From NCBI GenBank assembly GCA_964345075.1, contig CAYFPS010000013.1, positions 14,221-78,220 of the forward strand: a stretch of DNA of 64,000 bases. Direction: 5' to 3'. The translations under genes were made by a program, and so were the position numbers. Positions 16,926 through 27,374 of the stretch are shown piece by piece; the stretch's first letter is position 1; every line of letters starts with the position of its first letter. The notes beneath the pieces are model-generated. The model was not told the DNA's origin. It saw only the letters and a program-made list of their open reading frames with translations, and did no database searches. This DNA comes from CAYFPS01 sp964345075 (GTDB lineage Bacteria; CAIWAD01).

Positions 16926-19900
16926 GCTGTGCTCCTCCGGCAAGCTCGTCAAGACCCGTGATCAGGCCTTCGGGCCAGACATCATCAAAGAAGCCGGTCG
17001 TCGACTCTCCTGACTGAATCCCTCGCAGGAACAGGTAGCGATAGCCACCCAGATGGTTTTCGGCCGTGTACCCGGGTAGCCAGGTCTTGAGCATGCGGTG
17101 CAGGGCCAGGCCGTAGAAAAGCGCCTGCAGGAAGTAGCTGTTGCCACACATCTCCTGCACCATATTTTTGCGACTGTAATCGCCTGGCTCTGTGCCAAGC
17201 GCATTGGACTTCCAGTCGAGGATATACCAGCGTCCATTCTCTGTGTATACAAGATCGATGAAGCCCTTGAGCAGCCCGGGCGGAATACCCTTTGACAGGA
17301 CTTCACCCGCAGCGGCCAAAGAATTTTCAAGCTGCCTGTCTTCAACTTCCAGGCGGGTTGAACTCAGATAAGCGCTGTCACGAATGAGTGAGGCCAGCGC
17401 CTTTCCATCGATCTTGCCGGTGCGCAGGTGAAATTCAAGCTCGTGTTGCATGTCTGCTGGCGGCAGGCAGGAAAGCGCGGGCTTGCCTTCGGGAGTGGCG
17501 TTTAGCACTCGGTGCACCCACTTGCTTGTATCACCGGAAAGTTCTTCGGGAAAATTGTAGAGCTTCAACTCTTCGTTGACAACAGGTTCGATCTCGCTGG
17601 GACTTCCGGCAAAGGGCGCTCGCTCAAAGATTCCGTGCAGGCAACTACCGGCCCTTGCGCCGCGCGGAAAAGTGTTTTCAATGGAGTTGGCCTTGCCTTC
17701 GGGTCTGTGTGTTTCCAGAGTGATCAAGCTGGATTGTGCGTCGTGATCTGGCTCGTCGGCATCGCCATGCTTGATGAGCGAGGAAAAGCTGGAGAGGTGC
17801 CAGTTTCGCGTGCGTGTTACAAGATTCGGAATCGGGGCAGCCTGCAGATCTTGATTGCTCATCAGGGCTACCGGGTCATGAGCCACATCCAGGATGGACA
17901 CAGGGGCCGCAAGCTCAATCGTTGCCTCCCCAAGCGCGGAGGCGAGCCGTTTGAATCCCTCCTGTACGTGGTCGACCGGCCGCTTAAGATCATCGCTGCC
18001 GGCAAAGCCGTTTTCTGTGGAATCAAAGAGCGAGCCCAGTGACTGCTCAATTGGATCTTTGTGAACAGGCACATGCAGGATCAACCTGTGACACGCACGA
18101 GTCAGGGTGACATAGCTCAGGCGAGTTTCCTCCTGAAGCCTTTTCAGCATCAGGGTTTGATTGTGTGCATCAAGATTGCGCAGTTCAAGTTGCAGGCGAC
18201 CGCCCTGCATGGCAGGAACAACCGTCGGAGCCTTTTCCTTCAGGCGCAGACCTTCCCACAGAAATGGAGCAAAGACAACCCCGAATTGAAGCCCCTTGCT
18301 CTTGTGCTGCGTCATCAGACGAACCAGGTTGTGCTCGCTTTCAAGACGCTGCTCGCCGGCCTCCCGTTCTTCTTCGCCAGTTCCCTCCAGCTCGAGGATG
18401 CGCAACAGGTCGTGGATCTCTGTAAATCGACTCCCTGATGCTTCATGCAGTAACTCGAGCAGATGATTGAGATTAGCCAGCAGGCGTTCGCCGTCGCTGT
18501 AGGAAAGAAGCGCCTGCTCCATTTTGCCTTGACGAAAGAGCTCACGCAGCGCAGGAATAAATCCGTGTCGTCGCCAAAGTTCATTGCAGTCCTGAAGACG
18601 CAGAACCCAGGACTCCAGCTCCTCATCGTCAAAGCCCGCTTCGCGTTGTTCATCGCCATAGAACAAGCCGGAGAAGAGCATGGTGCGAATCTGGGCAGTG
18701 TTGCCCGGATTGGATAGCGCCAATAGCATGAGCCTGAGGAGCCATGCGGACTGGCTTTTCCAGACGGATTGCGCGCCTTCAACCACATGGGGAATGCGGT
18801 GCCTGCGCAGCACTGCTGAAACCTCCTCCAGTTGTCGCTTACTTCGCACAAGAACAACGATATCGCTACCTGCAAGTGGTCTTGAGTGACTCTTGTCCCC
18901 GCCTTGTATCACGCAAGTACCTGCAGCTGAGGCCATCAGAAGCTCTTGAACTCGAAAGGCAAGGTCTTCTAGAATCAGCGGGTTTTGCTCCCCTTGCGGC
19001 CCTTGTTCGTGTGTTACAACCGTCAGGGCGGGCGCCAGGTTGTTGTCGATCAGCAGTTGCTCGCGGTTGTCGTTTTCCGCGGCCTGAACAGCCTCGGCCT
19101 CGATGCGTTTATCAAAGAAGACATTGCGTGTCTCATCCTGCCCTTTGCCGAAGAGATGGTTGAACAGATCAACCAGTTCGGGAGTGCTTCGCCAGTTCTC
19201 CTCAAGGGATCTCAGTCTGGATGAATCCTGCTCGATGACCATGTCGCGCTCGTGCAGATAGGTGTCCAGATCCGCCCCTCGAAAGCCATAGATAGCCTGT
19301 TTGGGATCGCCCACCTGTATCATTGTGCCGTCGCGTTGACCGAAGAGCTGATTGAGAATCTCTGCCTGCAGGGGATCCGTGTCCTGATACTCGTCTACCA
19401 GCACGCGCTTCCAGCGTTCATGCAGGCGTGCTCGAAGTGTATCACCGTCAATGCTCTTCAATGCCTGATGAAGCAGGACCAGTGAGTCGTTGTGTGAAAA
19501 GCGGCCCTGCCCAAGCCGATCAGCCCTGAGCTTTTCAGGCAGCCCCATCAGAAGCGTGGCTACATCGTTATGGAGTCTGGCCCACAAAAGCTCGTCGAGA
19601 TCATCCTGTGCCTTGAGCCATTCTTCCGTCAGATCATGAATCGCATGATGAAAAGACTCGGGCTCTGCAGCCTTCTCGTTGATTTTATTGCGCCGGAACC
19701 ATTCGATGTCCTTTGCCCATTCGCCCGGGCCATCTTCCTCACCTGTCAACCATGTTATAAGACCCTGCAATCTTTCGATCTTGACTTTTCCTAGTCCCTT
19801 GACGGCTCTCATTTTCTGAAGCAACTGACTCCAGTCCGCATCACTTGTAACACAGGTTCTCAGCTGTTGCCGGAGAGATGCAATCGTAGCTGCAAGAGAT

Positions 19901-20559
19901 TCTGGATTGCCAACGCAGGACTTCAGCGGCAGGTCAATTTTCTGCCCTTCATAACGGGAGATCGAGCCAAGCATGTTTTGAATGCTCTTTGGCGTGATTA
20001 TTGTCCTGTTCCGGGCACGCCAACGCGCCTCGACTGGTTGTGGGCTGTGATACAAGGATCTGCAGGCATCCATAAGAGGAGGCGGGATTGCGGCACTTTC
20101 GCTATTCATCACGGTAGCCTCGCCCATCCCTGCCGAAAAGGAAAAATCGCGCAGTGCGCGCTGGCAGAAACCATGGATCGTGAAGATCGAAGCTTCGTCA
20201 AAATTGTTGAGTGCCTGCGTCAGCATGGCCGTGCATTGCTCAAGGTCCCCCTCTGCGAGGCTTCCCTCTTTCAGCATCACAGCCAGCAGGCCGGGTGTTG
20301 TGGGGTTTTGTCCTTTGGCAAGCTGCCGGGCTTCTTCGCAGGCCTCTGCAACCTGCTCGCGCAATCGTTCCTTCAATTCCTGTGTTGCAGCACGCGTAAA
20401 GGTCAGAACCAGAATCTCCGGAAGATTCAGCCTGCTTTCGATCAATTGTCTGAGGAACAGCCGGGAAAGCGTCCAGGTCTTGCCTGTGCCCGCGCTGGCT
20501 TCGATCAGGATGCGCCCATCCAGAGGCATGCGCACAATGCGTTCCAGGTTAACTGACAT
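16918..20559 (-). CDS. recB: Exodeoxyribonuclease V subunit beta (RecB helicase-nuclease)
   Basis: UvrD-type helicase plus C-terminal nuclease of RecBCD. Walker A is EASAGTGKTWTLSRLF near the N-terminus; helicase motif II is VLVDEYQDTDPLQAEIL; motif VI region LSYVTLTRACHRL; the nuclease site is KGFIDLVYTENGRWYILDWK (Asp and D-x-K), so nuclease appears intact. The ATG at 20559 has AGGAGG six bases upstream and overlaps recC by 11 bases; the frame's earlier start at 20592 is less likely. About 1213 residues, near the E. coli length. Confidence 0.95.
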   Translation of the reverse strand: MSVNLERIVRMPLDGRILIEASAGTGKTWTLSRLFLRQLIESRLNLPEILVLTFTRAATQELKERLREQVAEACEEARQLAKGQNPTTPGLLAVMLKEGSLAEGDLEQCTAMLTQALNNFDEASIFTIHGFCQRALRDFSFSAGMGEATVMNSESAAIPPPLMDACRSLYHSPQPVEARWRARNRTIITPKSIQNMLGSISRYEGQKIDLPLKSCVGNPESLAATIASLRQQLRTCVTSDADWSQLLQKMRAVKGLGKVKIERLQGLITWLTGEEDGPGEWAKDIEWFRRNKINEKAAEPESFHHAIHDLTEEWLKAQDDLDELLWARLHNDVATLLMGLPEKLRADRLGQGRFSHNDSLVLLHQALKSIDGDTLRARLHERWKRVLVDEYQDTDPLQAEILNQLFGQRDGTMIQVGDPKQAIYGFRGADLDTYLHERDMVIEQDSSRLRSLEENWRSTPELVDLFNHLFGKGQDETRNVFFDKRIEAEAVQAAENDNREQLLIDNNLAPALTVVTHEQGPQGEQNPLILEDLAFRVQELLMASAAGTCVIQGGDKSHSRPLAGSDIVVLVRSKRQLEEVSAVLRRHRIPHVVEGAQSVWKSQSAWLLRLMLLALSNPGNTAQIRTMLFSGLFYGDEQREAGFDDEELESWVLRLQDCNELWRRHGFIPALRELFRQGKMEQALLSYSDGERLLANLNHLLELLHEASGSRFTEIHDLLRILELEGTGEEEREAGEQRLESEHNLVRLMTQHKSKGLQFGVVFAPFLWEGLRLKEKAPTVVPAMQGGRLQLELRNLDAHNQTLMLKRLQEETRLSYVTLTRACHRLILHVPVHKDPIEQSLGSLFDSTENGFAGSDDLKRPVDHVQEGFKRLASALGEATIELAAPVSILDVAHDPVALMSNQDLQAAPIPNLVTRTRNWHLSSFSSLIKHGDADEPDHDAQSSLITLETHRPEGKANSIENTFPRGARAGSCLHGIFERAPFAGSPSEIEPVVNEELKLYNFPEELSGDTSKWVHRVLNATPEGKPALSCLPPADMQHELEFHLRTGKIDGKALASLIRDSAYLSSTRLEVEDRQLENSLAAAGEVLSKGIPPGLLKGFIDLVYTENGRWYILDWKSNALGTEPGDYSRKNMVQEMCGNSYFLQALFYGLALHRMLKTWLPGYTAENHLGGYRYLFLRGIQSGESTTGFFDDVWPEGLITGLDELAGGAQHV

Positions 20560-23500
20560 CAGTCGCCTCCTGCATGGGAACCACGAGCTCACTGGCCAGC
20601 TGCTCCAGCTTTTCGCTGACGGGATTGTGTGCGGTCCAGTCTTCGCCGTTGCGCAGAAGTCGTAGCGCGGGATTGTTGATCACATAATCCTTGCGCTCAA
20701 ATCCGGAAATGCCGAACCATGGAGTCTTGTTCTTCAGTACAATGATTTCGGGAATCCAGGGCAACCACTCCCGTGTACCCTTAAGGCAGTGTGTCACCAG
20801 CACGTCAAGATGCGCGCGAGCTTGTTCAGAAGGAATCGGCTTGAAGCGAATGTGCTTGCTGCCGTGCAGGATATAAGTCGCCATCTGTGCATTCGGCCGC
20901 ACAAGCTGAAGTGCAAGGTGAGTGATCCAGTGTGCAAAACAGTGATGCGTCTGTGGCTTGTCATCATTGTGATGACGAACAAGGCGAGCCTTCTGGTGAA
21001 GCCGATCAATTTCCCCGACCAGGCGGAGCTTGTTCAGGGTAAAATCGAACTCAATTGAGTCGACAGCATCACCCAGTTGGGGCGTCAGGGCCTCTTCCTG
21101 TGCTTCAAGCTTATCCAGCCAATCGCGCAGGACGGCCTGATCTTCTTCACCCTGTGCCTGCCAGGCAAGCCGTCCACCAGCCTCAAGCATGGCCCGCTGT
21201 TCCACTTCGGACAAGCCCTTCGCCTGAAGTTCCAGCGTCTTGGCGCGCAGCGCATAGTTCGCCAGTCTGTCATGGGCGATTGGTTCAAGCTCTTCGGGCT
21301 TGTCTGTATCACGAGGGAGATAAAGTCCAAGGCTTCGCTTCAGCAGCCACACGGCCGGGTTTCGATAGAAACGAATCAGCTCTTGCAGACTGAGCGACGC
21401 TGGCAGTTCGGCTGCTGGATTCGCCAGTGGCACAGGGCTTGTCCTGACATGACCCGGCCTGCAGGAAAGGCTGGCTGAGGCCAGGGAGTCTGGATCACAG
21501 GATTGTAGCAGGGAGTCTGCCTGAAAATGCTTGCTGTCATGGCGGTTCAGAGGTACATCGGTAATGAACATGCCCGCGGCACCACTGGACTGGCCAAGGG
21601 TATCAAGCAACTCGCTCAAGCAAGCGCTGGGTTGGCGCTTTGTGTTGTCCTTCTGCTCGCGGCCCGTGTAGAAGAAAAGAAGGTGGTCTCTGGCCTGCAA
21701 TAGAGTGTCAAGGAACAGACCACGGTCCTGGTCGCGCGGGGAGCGATCACCGGGTCTGCGTTCTTCCTGACTCAGGTCGAGCTCGTCGCGACTGCTGCCG
21801 CGGGGAAAACTGCCGTCATCCATGCCCAACACGGCGATAACCCGTGCCGGAACCTTGTTCACGGCCAGCATGGGAGCAAAGATCAGGCTGCCATCAAAGC
21901 CACCGCCCCGAATGCCCTGATTTGCGGCGATCCTTTCTTCGAGCAGTCGATGGAATGTGGCTTGCGATAAACGTGTATCACAATCTCCAACGCGGGCATT
22001 TGCAGCCATTTCCCGCAAAACGCGCGACAAGTGCTTGCGCTCCTGCTCTTCGATGCCTTCTGGTTTGAGGGCTGCTCCCAGAAAGCTTGAAGTGACCTCA
22101 ACCCAGTCCTCCATGCTGCGCCTTGTCTCGGGGTCTGATACGATCGGCTTCAGCATTTCAAGCAGAATCAGCAGGGCTTCCATGAGTTCACGATCATCAC
22201 GCTCCGTATCAAGTGGAAGTGTGCCGGAGATGATGCCTGCATCCTGTGTTACAAGCCCCAGCGTCAATCGATCCAGGAGGCTTTCAAGTGTGTTACGACG
22301 GGCGCCATCCAATCCGGCCAGGCCGGTTGACTCGTGATCTCGACCCCAGCGATAGCCCGCCCGGGAGAAGAGAGCCGCCAGGCTCCCGCGGACATTGCCG
22401 TTTAGCGAGAGCCGTCTGCGCAGAGAGGCACAATCGAAAAGCTCCAGCAGGGCGGCGTTCGTCCACTGCCGCTGATTCAGCGAAAGTGCTGCAAGCAGGC
22501 AGCGACCGATATCTCCGCGCCAGGGTGGTGTTCCAAAGATCTTCCAGGGTATTCTTGCGTCAGGGTGAATGGACTCCCAGACCGCCTCGATGGCTGGCTG
22601 GGCAGCGGGCATGTCGGGAACAACCACAAGAAAGTCTGATGGCCGGAGACTGCTATCCAGGCGCATCAGGCGCATGACCTGATCGTGCAGGACTTCTGCC
22701 TGGCGAGTAAGGCTGTGACACGAAAAAACGCGCAATGAATCGTCCAGCCCCGCCTTTTTGGGTTCGGGATTTTTCAATTCACGCAAACTGCTCTCAAGCC
22801 GGGAAAGACATGTATCACGCTCTGGACGAGGCGGGGCTTTCATGTCCTTCAGGTGGCTCTCTTCTTCCAGCAGCAGATCCAGCAGTTCGGCCCGCTCGCG
22901 GCCATTGTTAAGAAGGATGCGCGGCTCCAATTCTGCCTGCTCGGTGATACTCAATTCTTCGGGTAAAAGCCACTTGCGCCGACGTACGCGCCGGTTGTCT
23001 TTTTCCAGATCCGACCAGTAATCCTCGGAAGCCGTGTGTACCATCACTTCCATTCTACTGACGGGCATGGCACCCAGGACAAGCCCCAGCACCCTTGTCA
23101 GGCTGGATGGGCAGAAGTAATGAACGAGTGAATCCGCGCCGGGTCCGGGGCGCTTTTCTATTGGCAGGCTTAGCCAGTTAGCCAGCAGGCGGGCGCGATG
23201 GGGCTGTGATGTATCACGAACGAGCTCGCGCCAGAGAATTTGCTGCCAGCTGCTGAAGGGATGAGCGTCCGGCGGCTTCGTTGCGCCATTGAAGAGACGG
23301 GCGGCGCCGGAATCACCCTCCCATTCAAGCAGCCAGTCCGGGCGATAAACCTGATAAGCATCGTAGCAGCGGGCCAGTCTGGCCGACAGCTCCAGCAGGC
23401 CAAACTCGCTTCGCTGATTGCTCTGCCAGGCCTTAAGCGCGGCAAACTCTTCTTTGTCCAGCCAGTCCGGCAGAATGCGGGCGATGCGCCAGCGAAGAAC

Positions 23501-23767
23501 TTCCGCGCTCCAGCGATCCTCTTGTGTTTTATCCTCAAGCAGGGGGGCCAGCAGCTGCTGCCAGACAAAACTCCACGGCAAAGGAAAATGAACATTCGTG
23601 CAGTGGCCGTTTATGTGGGCAAGCTCCATGGTCAGCCAGCGGGCCATGCCCACATTTTCAACAATCACATGGCGGGCTTGTAAAGGATGCCGGTTGTCCT
23701 GTCCAAGAGATTCGGCCAGATGCCTCACCAGAAGTCTGATATCCTTGCAGGTATGAACATGTAGCAT
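20549..23767 (-). CDS. recC: Exodeoxyribonuclease V subunit gamma (RecC)
   Basis: RecC is the Chi-recognising, strand-splitting subunit. About 1072 residues. The N-terminal helicase-like part (ARWLTMELAHINGHCTNVHFPLPWSF) and RVIAVLGMDDGSFPR match the family; place in front of recB and recD agrees. Start taken at ATG 23767 (MLHVHTCKD; family proteins begin close to this), with AAGGGG upstream; the earlier frame start at 23815 has no support. The Chi sequence read by this enzyme cannot be predicted from the protein. Confidence 0.92.
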   Translation of the reverse strand: MLHVHTCKDIRLLVRHLAESLGQDNRHPLQARHVIVENVGMARWLTMELAHINGHCTNVHFPLPWSFVWQQLLAPLLEDKTQEDRWSAEVLRWRIARILPDWLDKEEFAALKAWQSNQRSEFGLLELSARLARCYDAYQVYRPDWLLEWEGDSGAARLFNGATKPPDAHPFSSWQQILWRELVRDTSQPHRARLLANWLSLPIEKRPGPGADSLVHYFCPSSLTRVLGLVLGAMPVSRMEVMVHTASEDYWSDLEKDNRRVRRRKWLLPEELSITEQAELEPRILLNNGRERAELLDLLLEEESHLKDMKAPPRPERDTCLSRLESSLRELKNPEPKKAGLDDSLRVFSCHSLTRQAEVLHDQVMRLMRLDSSLRPSDFLVVVPDMPAAQPAIEAVWESIHPDARIPWKIFGTPPWRGDIGRCLLAALSLNQRQWTNAALLELFDCASLRRRLSLNGNVRGSLAALFSRAGYRWGRDHESTGLAGLDGARRNTLESLLDRLTLGLVTQDAGIISGTLPLDTERDDRELMEALLILLEMLKPIVSDPETRRSMEDWVEVTSSFLGAALKPEGIEEQERKHLSRVLREMAANARVGDCDTRLSQATFHRLLEERIAANQGIRGGGFDGSLIFAPMLAVNKVPARVIAVLGMDDGSFPRGSSRDELDLSQEERRPGDRSPRDQDRGLFLDTLLQARDHLLFFYTGREQKDNTKRQPSACLSELLDTLGQSSGAAGMFITDVPLNRHDSKHFQADSLLQSCDPDSLASASLSCRPGHVRTSPVPLANPAAELPASLSLQELIRFYRNPAVWLLKRSLGLYLPRDTDKPEELEPIAHDRLANYALRAKTLELQAKGLSEVEQRAMLEAGGRLAWQAQGEEDQAVLRDWLDKLEAQEEALTPQLGDAVDSIEFDFTLNKLRLVGEIDRLHQKARLVRHHNDDKPQTHHCFAHWITHLALQLVRPNAQMATYILHGSKHIRFKPIPSEQARAHLDVLVTHCLKGTREWLPWIPEIIVLKNKTPWFGISGFERKDYVINNPALRLLRNGEDWTAHNPVSEKLEQLASELVVPMQEATDVS

Positions 23768-24174
23768 GGAGGGCCCCTTTAAGTCTGCTGTACAAGGTAC
23801 GAAGGGGTAGGACATTTGGCAGTTGCCAGATACCAGCGGGCCAGCAGGTCAGTCAGAGAGGCGTCAGGCGTTAGCAAAGCCGCGAAGTGTCAGGAATCCT
23901 TGACGGACGGGAGCTTCGGTGCCAGACACGTGTCTGGCACGTGCCTGACACTTTTCATACGCGAAATCATAACACAGCTACACAGCTCCTGGCAACTAGC
24001 AGGCCAGTTGCCAGATTCCAGCCAGAAGTCAGCGGGCCAGTGGGTCAGTTGTCGACGCAGTCGGCAAATGGCCCCTGGCGAAGTGCCGATCGATCGGCAC
24101 GGCTCCGCTTCAGCAAAGACCGTCTTCGGGCTGAAGCAGAAGCGGTCTGGCACCACCCCGGAACCTCGGGCGAA
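23768..24174. other. Hairpin-rich non-coding region upstream of recC
   Basis: No believable gene in ~400 bases. It holds an outer repeat 23885-23894 / 23944-23953 (AAGTGTCAGG / CCTGACACTT) around a perfect 22-base palindrome at 23919-23940, a 9-base stem CTGGCAACT / AGTTGCCAG at 23989-24014, an 18-base perfect palindrome at 24083-24100, and GCTTCAGC / GCTGAAGC at 24107-24137. The word AGTTGCCAG also occurs at 23821. The promoter of the recCBD operon should lie here, but no clear -35/-10 pair was found. Confidence 0.6.
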
Positions 24175-24210
24175 TAAAAGGCCCCCGCAGCTCAGCACAA
24201 CGGGGGCCTT
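24175..24210 (-). terminator. Terminator of the RND efflux operon
   Basis: AAGGCCCCCG pairs with CGGGGGCCTT; read leftwards it is followed by TTTTATT. It lies 23 bases beyond the stop of the RND pump gene. Confidence 0.85.
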
Positions 24211-24232
24211 GAGACAGGCGAGTTTGACGGGA

Positions 24233-27200
24233 TCAGCCTTCGTTGATCAGGCCGCCAAAGCGTTTTTTCAGTTTGCCGTTGAGTGTGTCAACCACTGAAT
24301 ACATCACGGGCACGACAATCAGGGTCAGGCCTGTGGCAAAGAGCAGGCCGAAGATGACTGCAATGGCCATCGAGCTCCACCACTGACTTGAATCACTGCC
24401 AAAGACCCACTCGAATTCCTTGAAGTTGAAACTGATTCCAGTGGCCATCGGCACCAGGCCGAGGATGGTTGTGGTTGCGGTTAGAAGGACGGGCCTCAGG
24501 CGCGTGGCCCCGGCCAGTACAACGGCCTCCCGCTTTTGCATGCCGCTCTGACGCAACTGAATCGTGTAATCAAGCAGCACAATGGCGTTGTTTACCACCA
24601 CGCCCGCCAGACTGATTACACCGACACCGGTCATGATAATGCCGAAGGGCATTCGCGTAATCAGCAGTCCGCTGAACACACCCACCAGCGAAAGCAGCAC
24701 GCTGAAAATGATGATCATGGGTGTTGTCAGGCTGTGAAATTGTAACACGAGCACCATGCCAATGGCGAAAACAGCAATCAGGAAGGCGCGTCCCAGGAAC
24801 TCTTCGGCTTCCTGCTGATCCTTGCTTTCGCCCGTGAAGGCCATGCTGTAGCCACGCGGCAGCTCGTGCTCGGCCAGCAGGGCCTTGACCTCGTTCAGGG
24901 CATCGTTGGCCAGACGCCCTTCAACATCGGACGAGACTGTGACCACGCGCTGCTGGTCCTTGCGCACAATGCCACCCAGGCCGGTCGTCAGGTCAACACT
25001 GGCCACACTTGAAAGCGGAACCATGTCCCCGCCTTCGACCATGAGTGTCAGGTCCTCGATGTCTTCAACCCGTGTCCGGTGCTTCTTGTCCAACCGAACG
25101 GTGATATCAATGTCGTCCTCACCATCACGGTAACTGCCGGTTTCTGCGCCATTGAAGGCCGTACGCACCACACCACCGATTTGTGCTGAGTTGACACCGA
25201 GAAAGGCTGCCCGTTGGCGGTCGACCCGGATCTGAATCTCCGGCTTGCCGCGATCGAAGTCATTCTGCAGGTTGACCAGCCCCTCTACGCCCTTCACCTT
25301 TTCGATGATCTCATCGGCGATGTCACCCAGCGTGGCAAAGGCATCACCGGAGATCTCAATGTTGACGGGCTTGCCAGTGGGCGGGCCCTCTTCGAGCTTC
25401 TGCACAACAACCTCGGCACCAGTGACATCACGCACATCACTGCGAATGTCCAGGATGGTTTCGGGTGTCGGCCGGTTGCGGAATTCGCGATCAACCATAT
25501 CAATAGATATGCGACCCTTGTTGGCCGGCCCGCCACTGGGGCCAAAGGCATCGAAATCACCGGTGCCGACACCCGCATTTCCCACATAGGTCAGGATGTT
25601 GGGGTACTTCTTCAGCGAGTCTTCCGTTGACTTAAGGAAGGCGTCGGTTGCTTCCAGTCGTGATCCGGAAGGCAGCTCGTAATCCACAAAGACCTTCTTG
25701 GGGTCGATCTCTGGGAAGAATTCAACGCCAGTTCCAAAGACGCCATAGAGACCGATCACGCCAAAGAGCGAGAAGTGCGCCAGGGAAAGCACGAAAACCC
25801 TGTGATTCAAACTCCAGACCAGGGCCCGGCGGTAGAGACCGACGAAAGCACTGTCCTGAAGGCGGTCCTGCTCCACGTGCTTTGACTTGACATGCATCAG
25901 ACTGCCAGCGATGACAGGGTTGATTACCAGACCGACAAAGAGCGAGCTCGTCAGTGTGACAATCAGCGTAATCGGCAAGTAGCTCATGAACTCGCCCATG
26001 ATGCCGGGCCAGAATACCAGTGGCAGGAAGGCGCAGAGCGTGGTTGCCGTGGAGGCGGTCACGGCCCAGGCAACTTCTGTAACACCCCTGTGTGCTGCCT
26101 GTGCAGGCTTCAGCCCTTCTTCCATGTAGCGATAGATGTTCTCAACGATCACAATCGCGTTGTCCACGAGCATGCCCAGCGCCAGAATAAGACTGAAGAG
26201 CACGACCATGTTCAGTGTGTAGCCCATCACGTCCAGCGCGATGAAACTGATCAGCATGGAAAGAGGAATGGCCACGGCAACAAACATTGATGTGCGGAAG
26301 CCGAGGAAGAAGACGAGCACCAGCACCACCAGCACAAGGCCATTGATGATGCCGTTTTCCAGCTCGTCCACCATCATTTTGATGTCCTTGGACTGGTCGC
26401 TGGTGAATGTAACACGAGTGGTTGGTGGCAGATCCGGGAGCATGTCGGCGATCACGGAGCGGACATCTTCCACGATGTGAATGATGTTCTCGCCACTACG
26501 CTTGGACACGCTGATTGTGATACAATCGAGACCCTCCATGCGGGCCGTGCTCGATGGATCCTTGAAGCCGTATACGACAGTGGCCAGGTCGCGCACATAC
26601 ACAGGGAAGTGCTCGTCGGCCTTGACCACAAAATTCTCGATCTCGTGGGGATCGTCGATTTCACCCGGTACGCGCAGCAGGAAACTGTAATCGCCAACAT
26701 CGATGTTTCCGCCCGGCAGGTTGAGGTTCTCGTTGAGGATAGCCATCTGCACATCGGAAAGCGCCAGTCTGTAGTGGCGCAGCTTCTCCGGATCCACATT
26801 GACCTGAACTTCCCGCTCCAGCCCTCCTGACAGTGATACATCGAGAATGCCTTCCACCTGCTTCTCGATTTCGTCCTTGATATCCTCGGCCACATCCTTC
26901 AACTGAACGAGTCCGTACTCACCCGAGACATTGACCAGAAGGATGGGGAAGGCGCTGAAGTTGAGCTCGCTGATGATTGGATCCTCGGCATCCGTCGGCA
27001 GCTCCGGCTTGGCCAGATCGACCTTTTCCCGAACCTTGGCGAGAACAGCATCGATGTCTTCGTCAGGATCAAACTCGATGGTGATGGCACTCAGGCCCTC
27101 ACTGCTCATCGAGCGCATCTCCTTGATGTTGTCGATCTCGCCCAGTTTCGTTTCGATCTCCTTGGTGATCAGGTTTTCCATGTCTTCAGGACTTGTCCCG

Positions 27201-27355
27201 AAGTAGAAGGTGTTGACGATCACATAGGGGATGGTGACATCGGGTGATGCTTCGCGAGGCAGCGAGAAATAGCTGTTCAAGCCGAAGAGCACCGACATCA
27301 CGATGATGGTGAAGACTGCCGGCCTGTTGACCAGTGCCCAGTCGCTGATTTTCAT
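24233..27355 (-). CDS. RND-family efflux pump, inner-membrane transporter (AcrB/HAE1-like)
   Basis: 1040 residues, the usual length. One membrane span at the N-terminus (VFTIIVMSVLFGL), a large periplasmic loop, then the central cluster with the family signature ALGMLVDNAIVIVENIYRYM (TM4 acidic residue), a second loop and a C-terminal cluster (VGVISLAGVVVNNAIVLLDY). It would pump hydrophobic or toxic compounds using the proton gradient. Last gene of an operon with a TetR regulator, TolC-like outer-membrane protein and membrane-fusion protein. Substrate unknown; the metal (CusA) signature is not obvious, so a drug/lipophile pump is more likely. Confidence 0.93.
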   Translation of the reverse strand: MKISDWALVNRPAVFTIIVMSVLFGLNSYFSLPREASPDVTIPYVIVNTFYFGTSPEDMENLITKEIETKLGEIDNIKEMRSMSSEGLSAITIEFDPDEDIDAVLAKVREKVDLAKPELPTDAEDPIISELNFSAFPILLVNVSGEYGLVQLKDVAEDIKDEIEKQVEGILDVSLSGGLEREVQVNVDPEKLRHYRLALSDVQMAILNENLNLPGGNIDVGDYSFLLRVPGEIDDPHEIENFVVKADEHFPVYVRDLATVVYGFKDPSSTARMEGLDCITISVSKRSGENIIHIVEDVRSVIADMLPDLPPTTRVTFTSDQSKDIKMMVDELENGIINGLVLVVLVLVFFLGFRTSMFVAVAIPLSMLISFIALDVMGYTLNMVVLFSLILALGMLVDNAIVIVENIYRYMEEGLKPAQAAHRGVTEVAWAVTASTATTLCAFLPLVFWPGIMGEFMSYLPITLIVTLTSSLFVGLVINPVIAGSLMHVKSKHVEQDRLQDSAFVGLYRRALVWSLNHRVFVLSLAHFSLFGVIGLYGVFGTGVEFFPEIDPKKVFVDYELPSGSRLEATDAFLKSTEDSLKKYPNILTYVGNAGVGTGDFDAFGPSGGPANKGRISIDMVDREFRNRPTPETILDIRSDVRDVTGAEVVVQKLEEGPPTGKPVNIEISGDAFATLGDIADEIIEKVKGVEGLVNLQNDFDRGKPEIQIRVDRQRAAFLGVNSAQIGGVVRTAFNGAETGSYRDGEDDIDITVRLDKKHRTRVEDIEDLTLMVEGGDMVPLSSVASVDLTTGLGGIVRKDQQRVVTVSSDVEGRLANDALNEVKALLAEHELPRGYSMAFTGESKDQQEAEEFLGRAFLIAVFAIGMVLVLQFHSLTTPMIIIFSVLLSLVGVFSGLLITRMPFGIIMTGVGVISLAGVVVNNAIVLLDYTIQLRQSGMQKREAVVLAGATRLRPVLLTATTTILGLVPMATGISFNFKEFEWVFGSDSSQWWSSMAIAVIFGLLFATGLTLIVVPVMYSVVDTLNGKLKKRFGGLINEG

Positions 27356-27374
27356 GCCTTGCTGGCTCCTTGTC

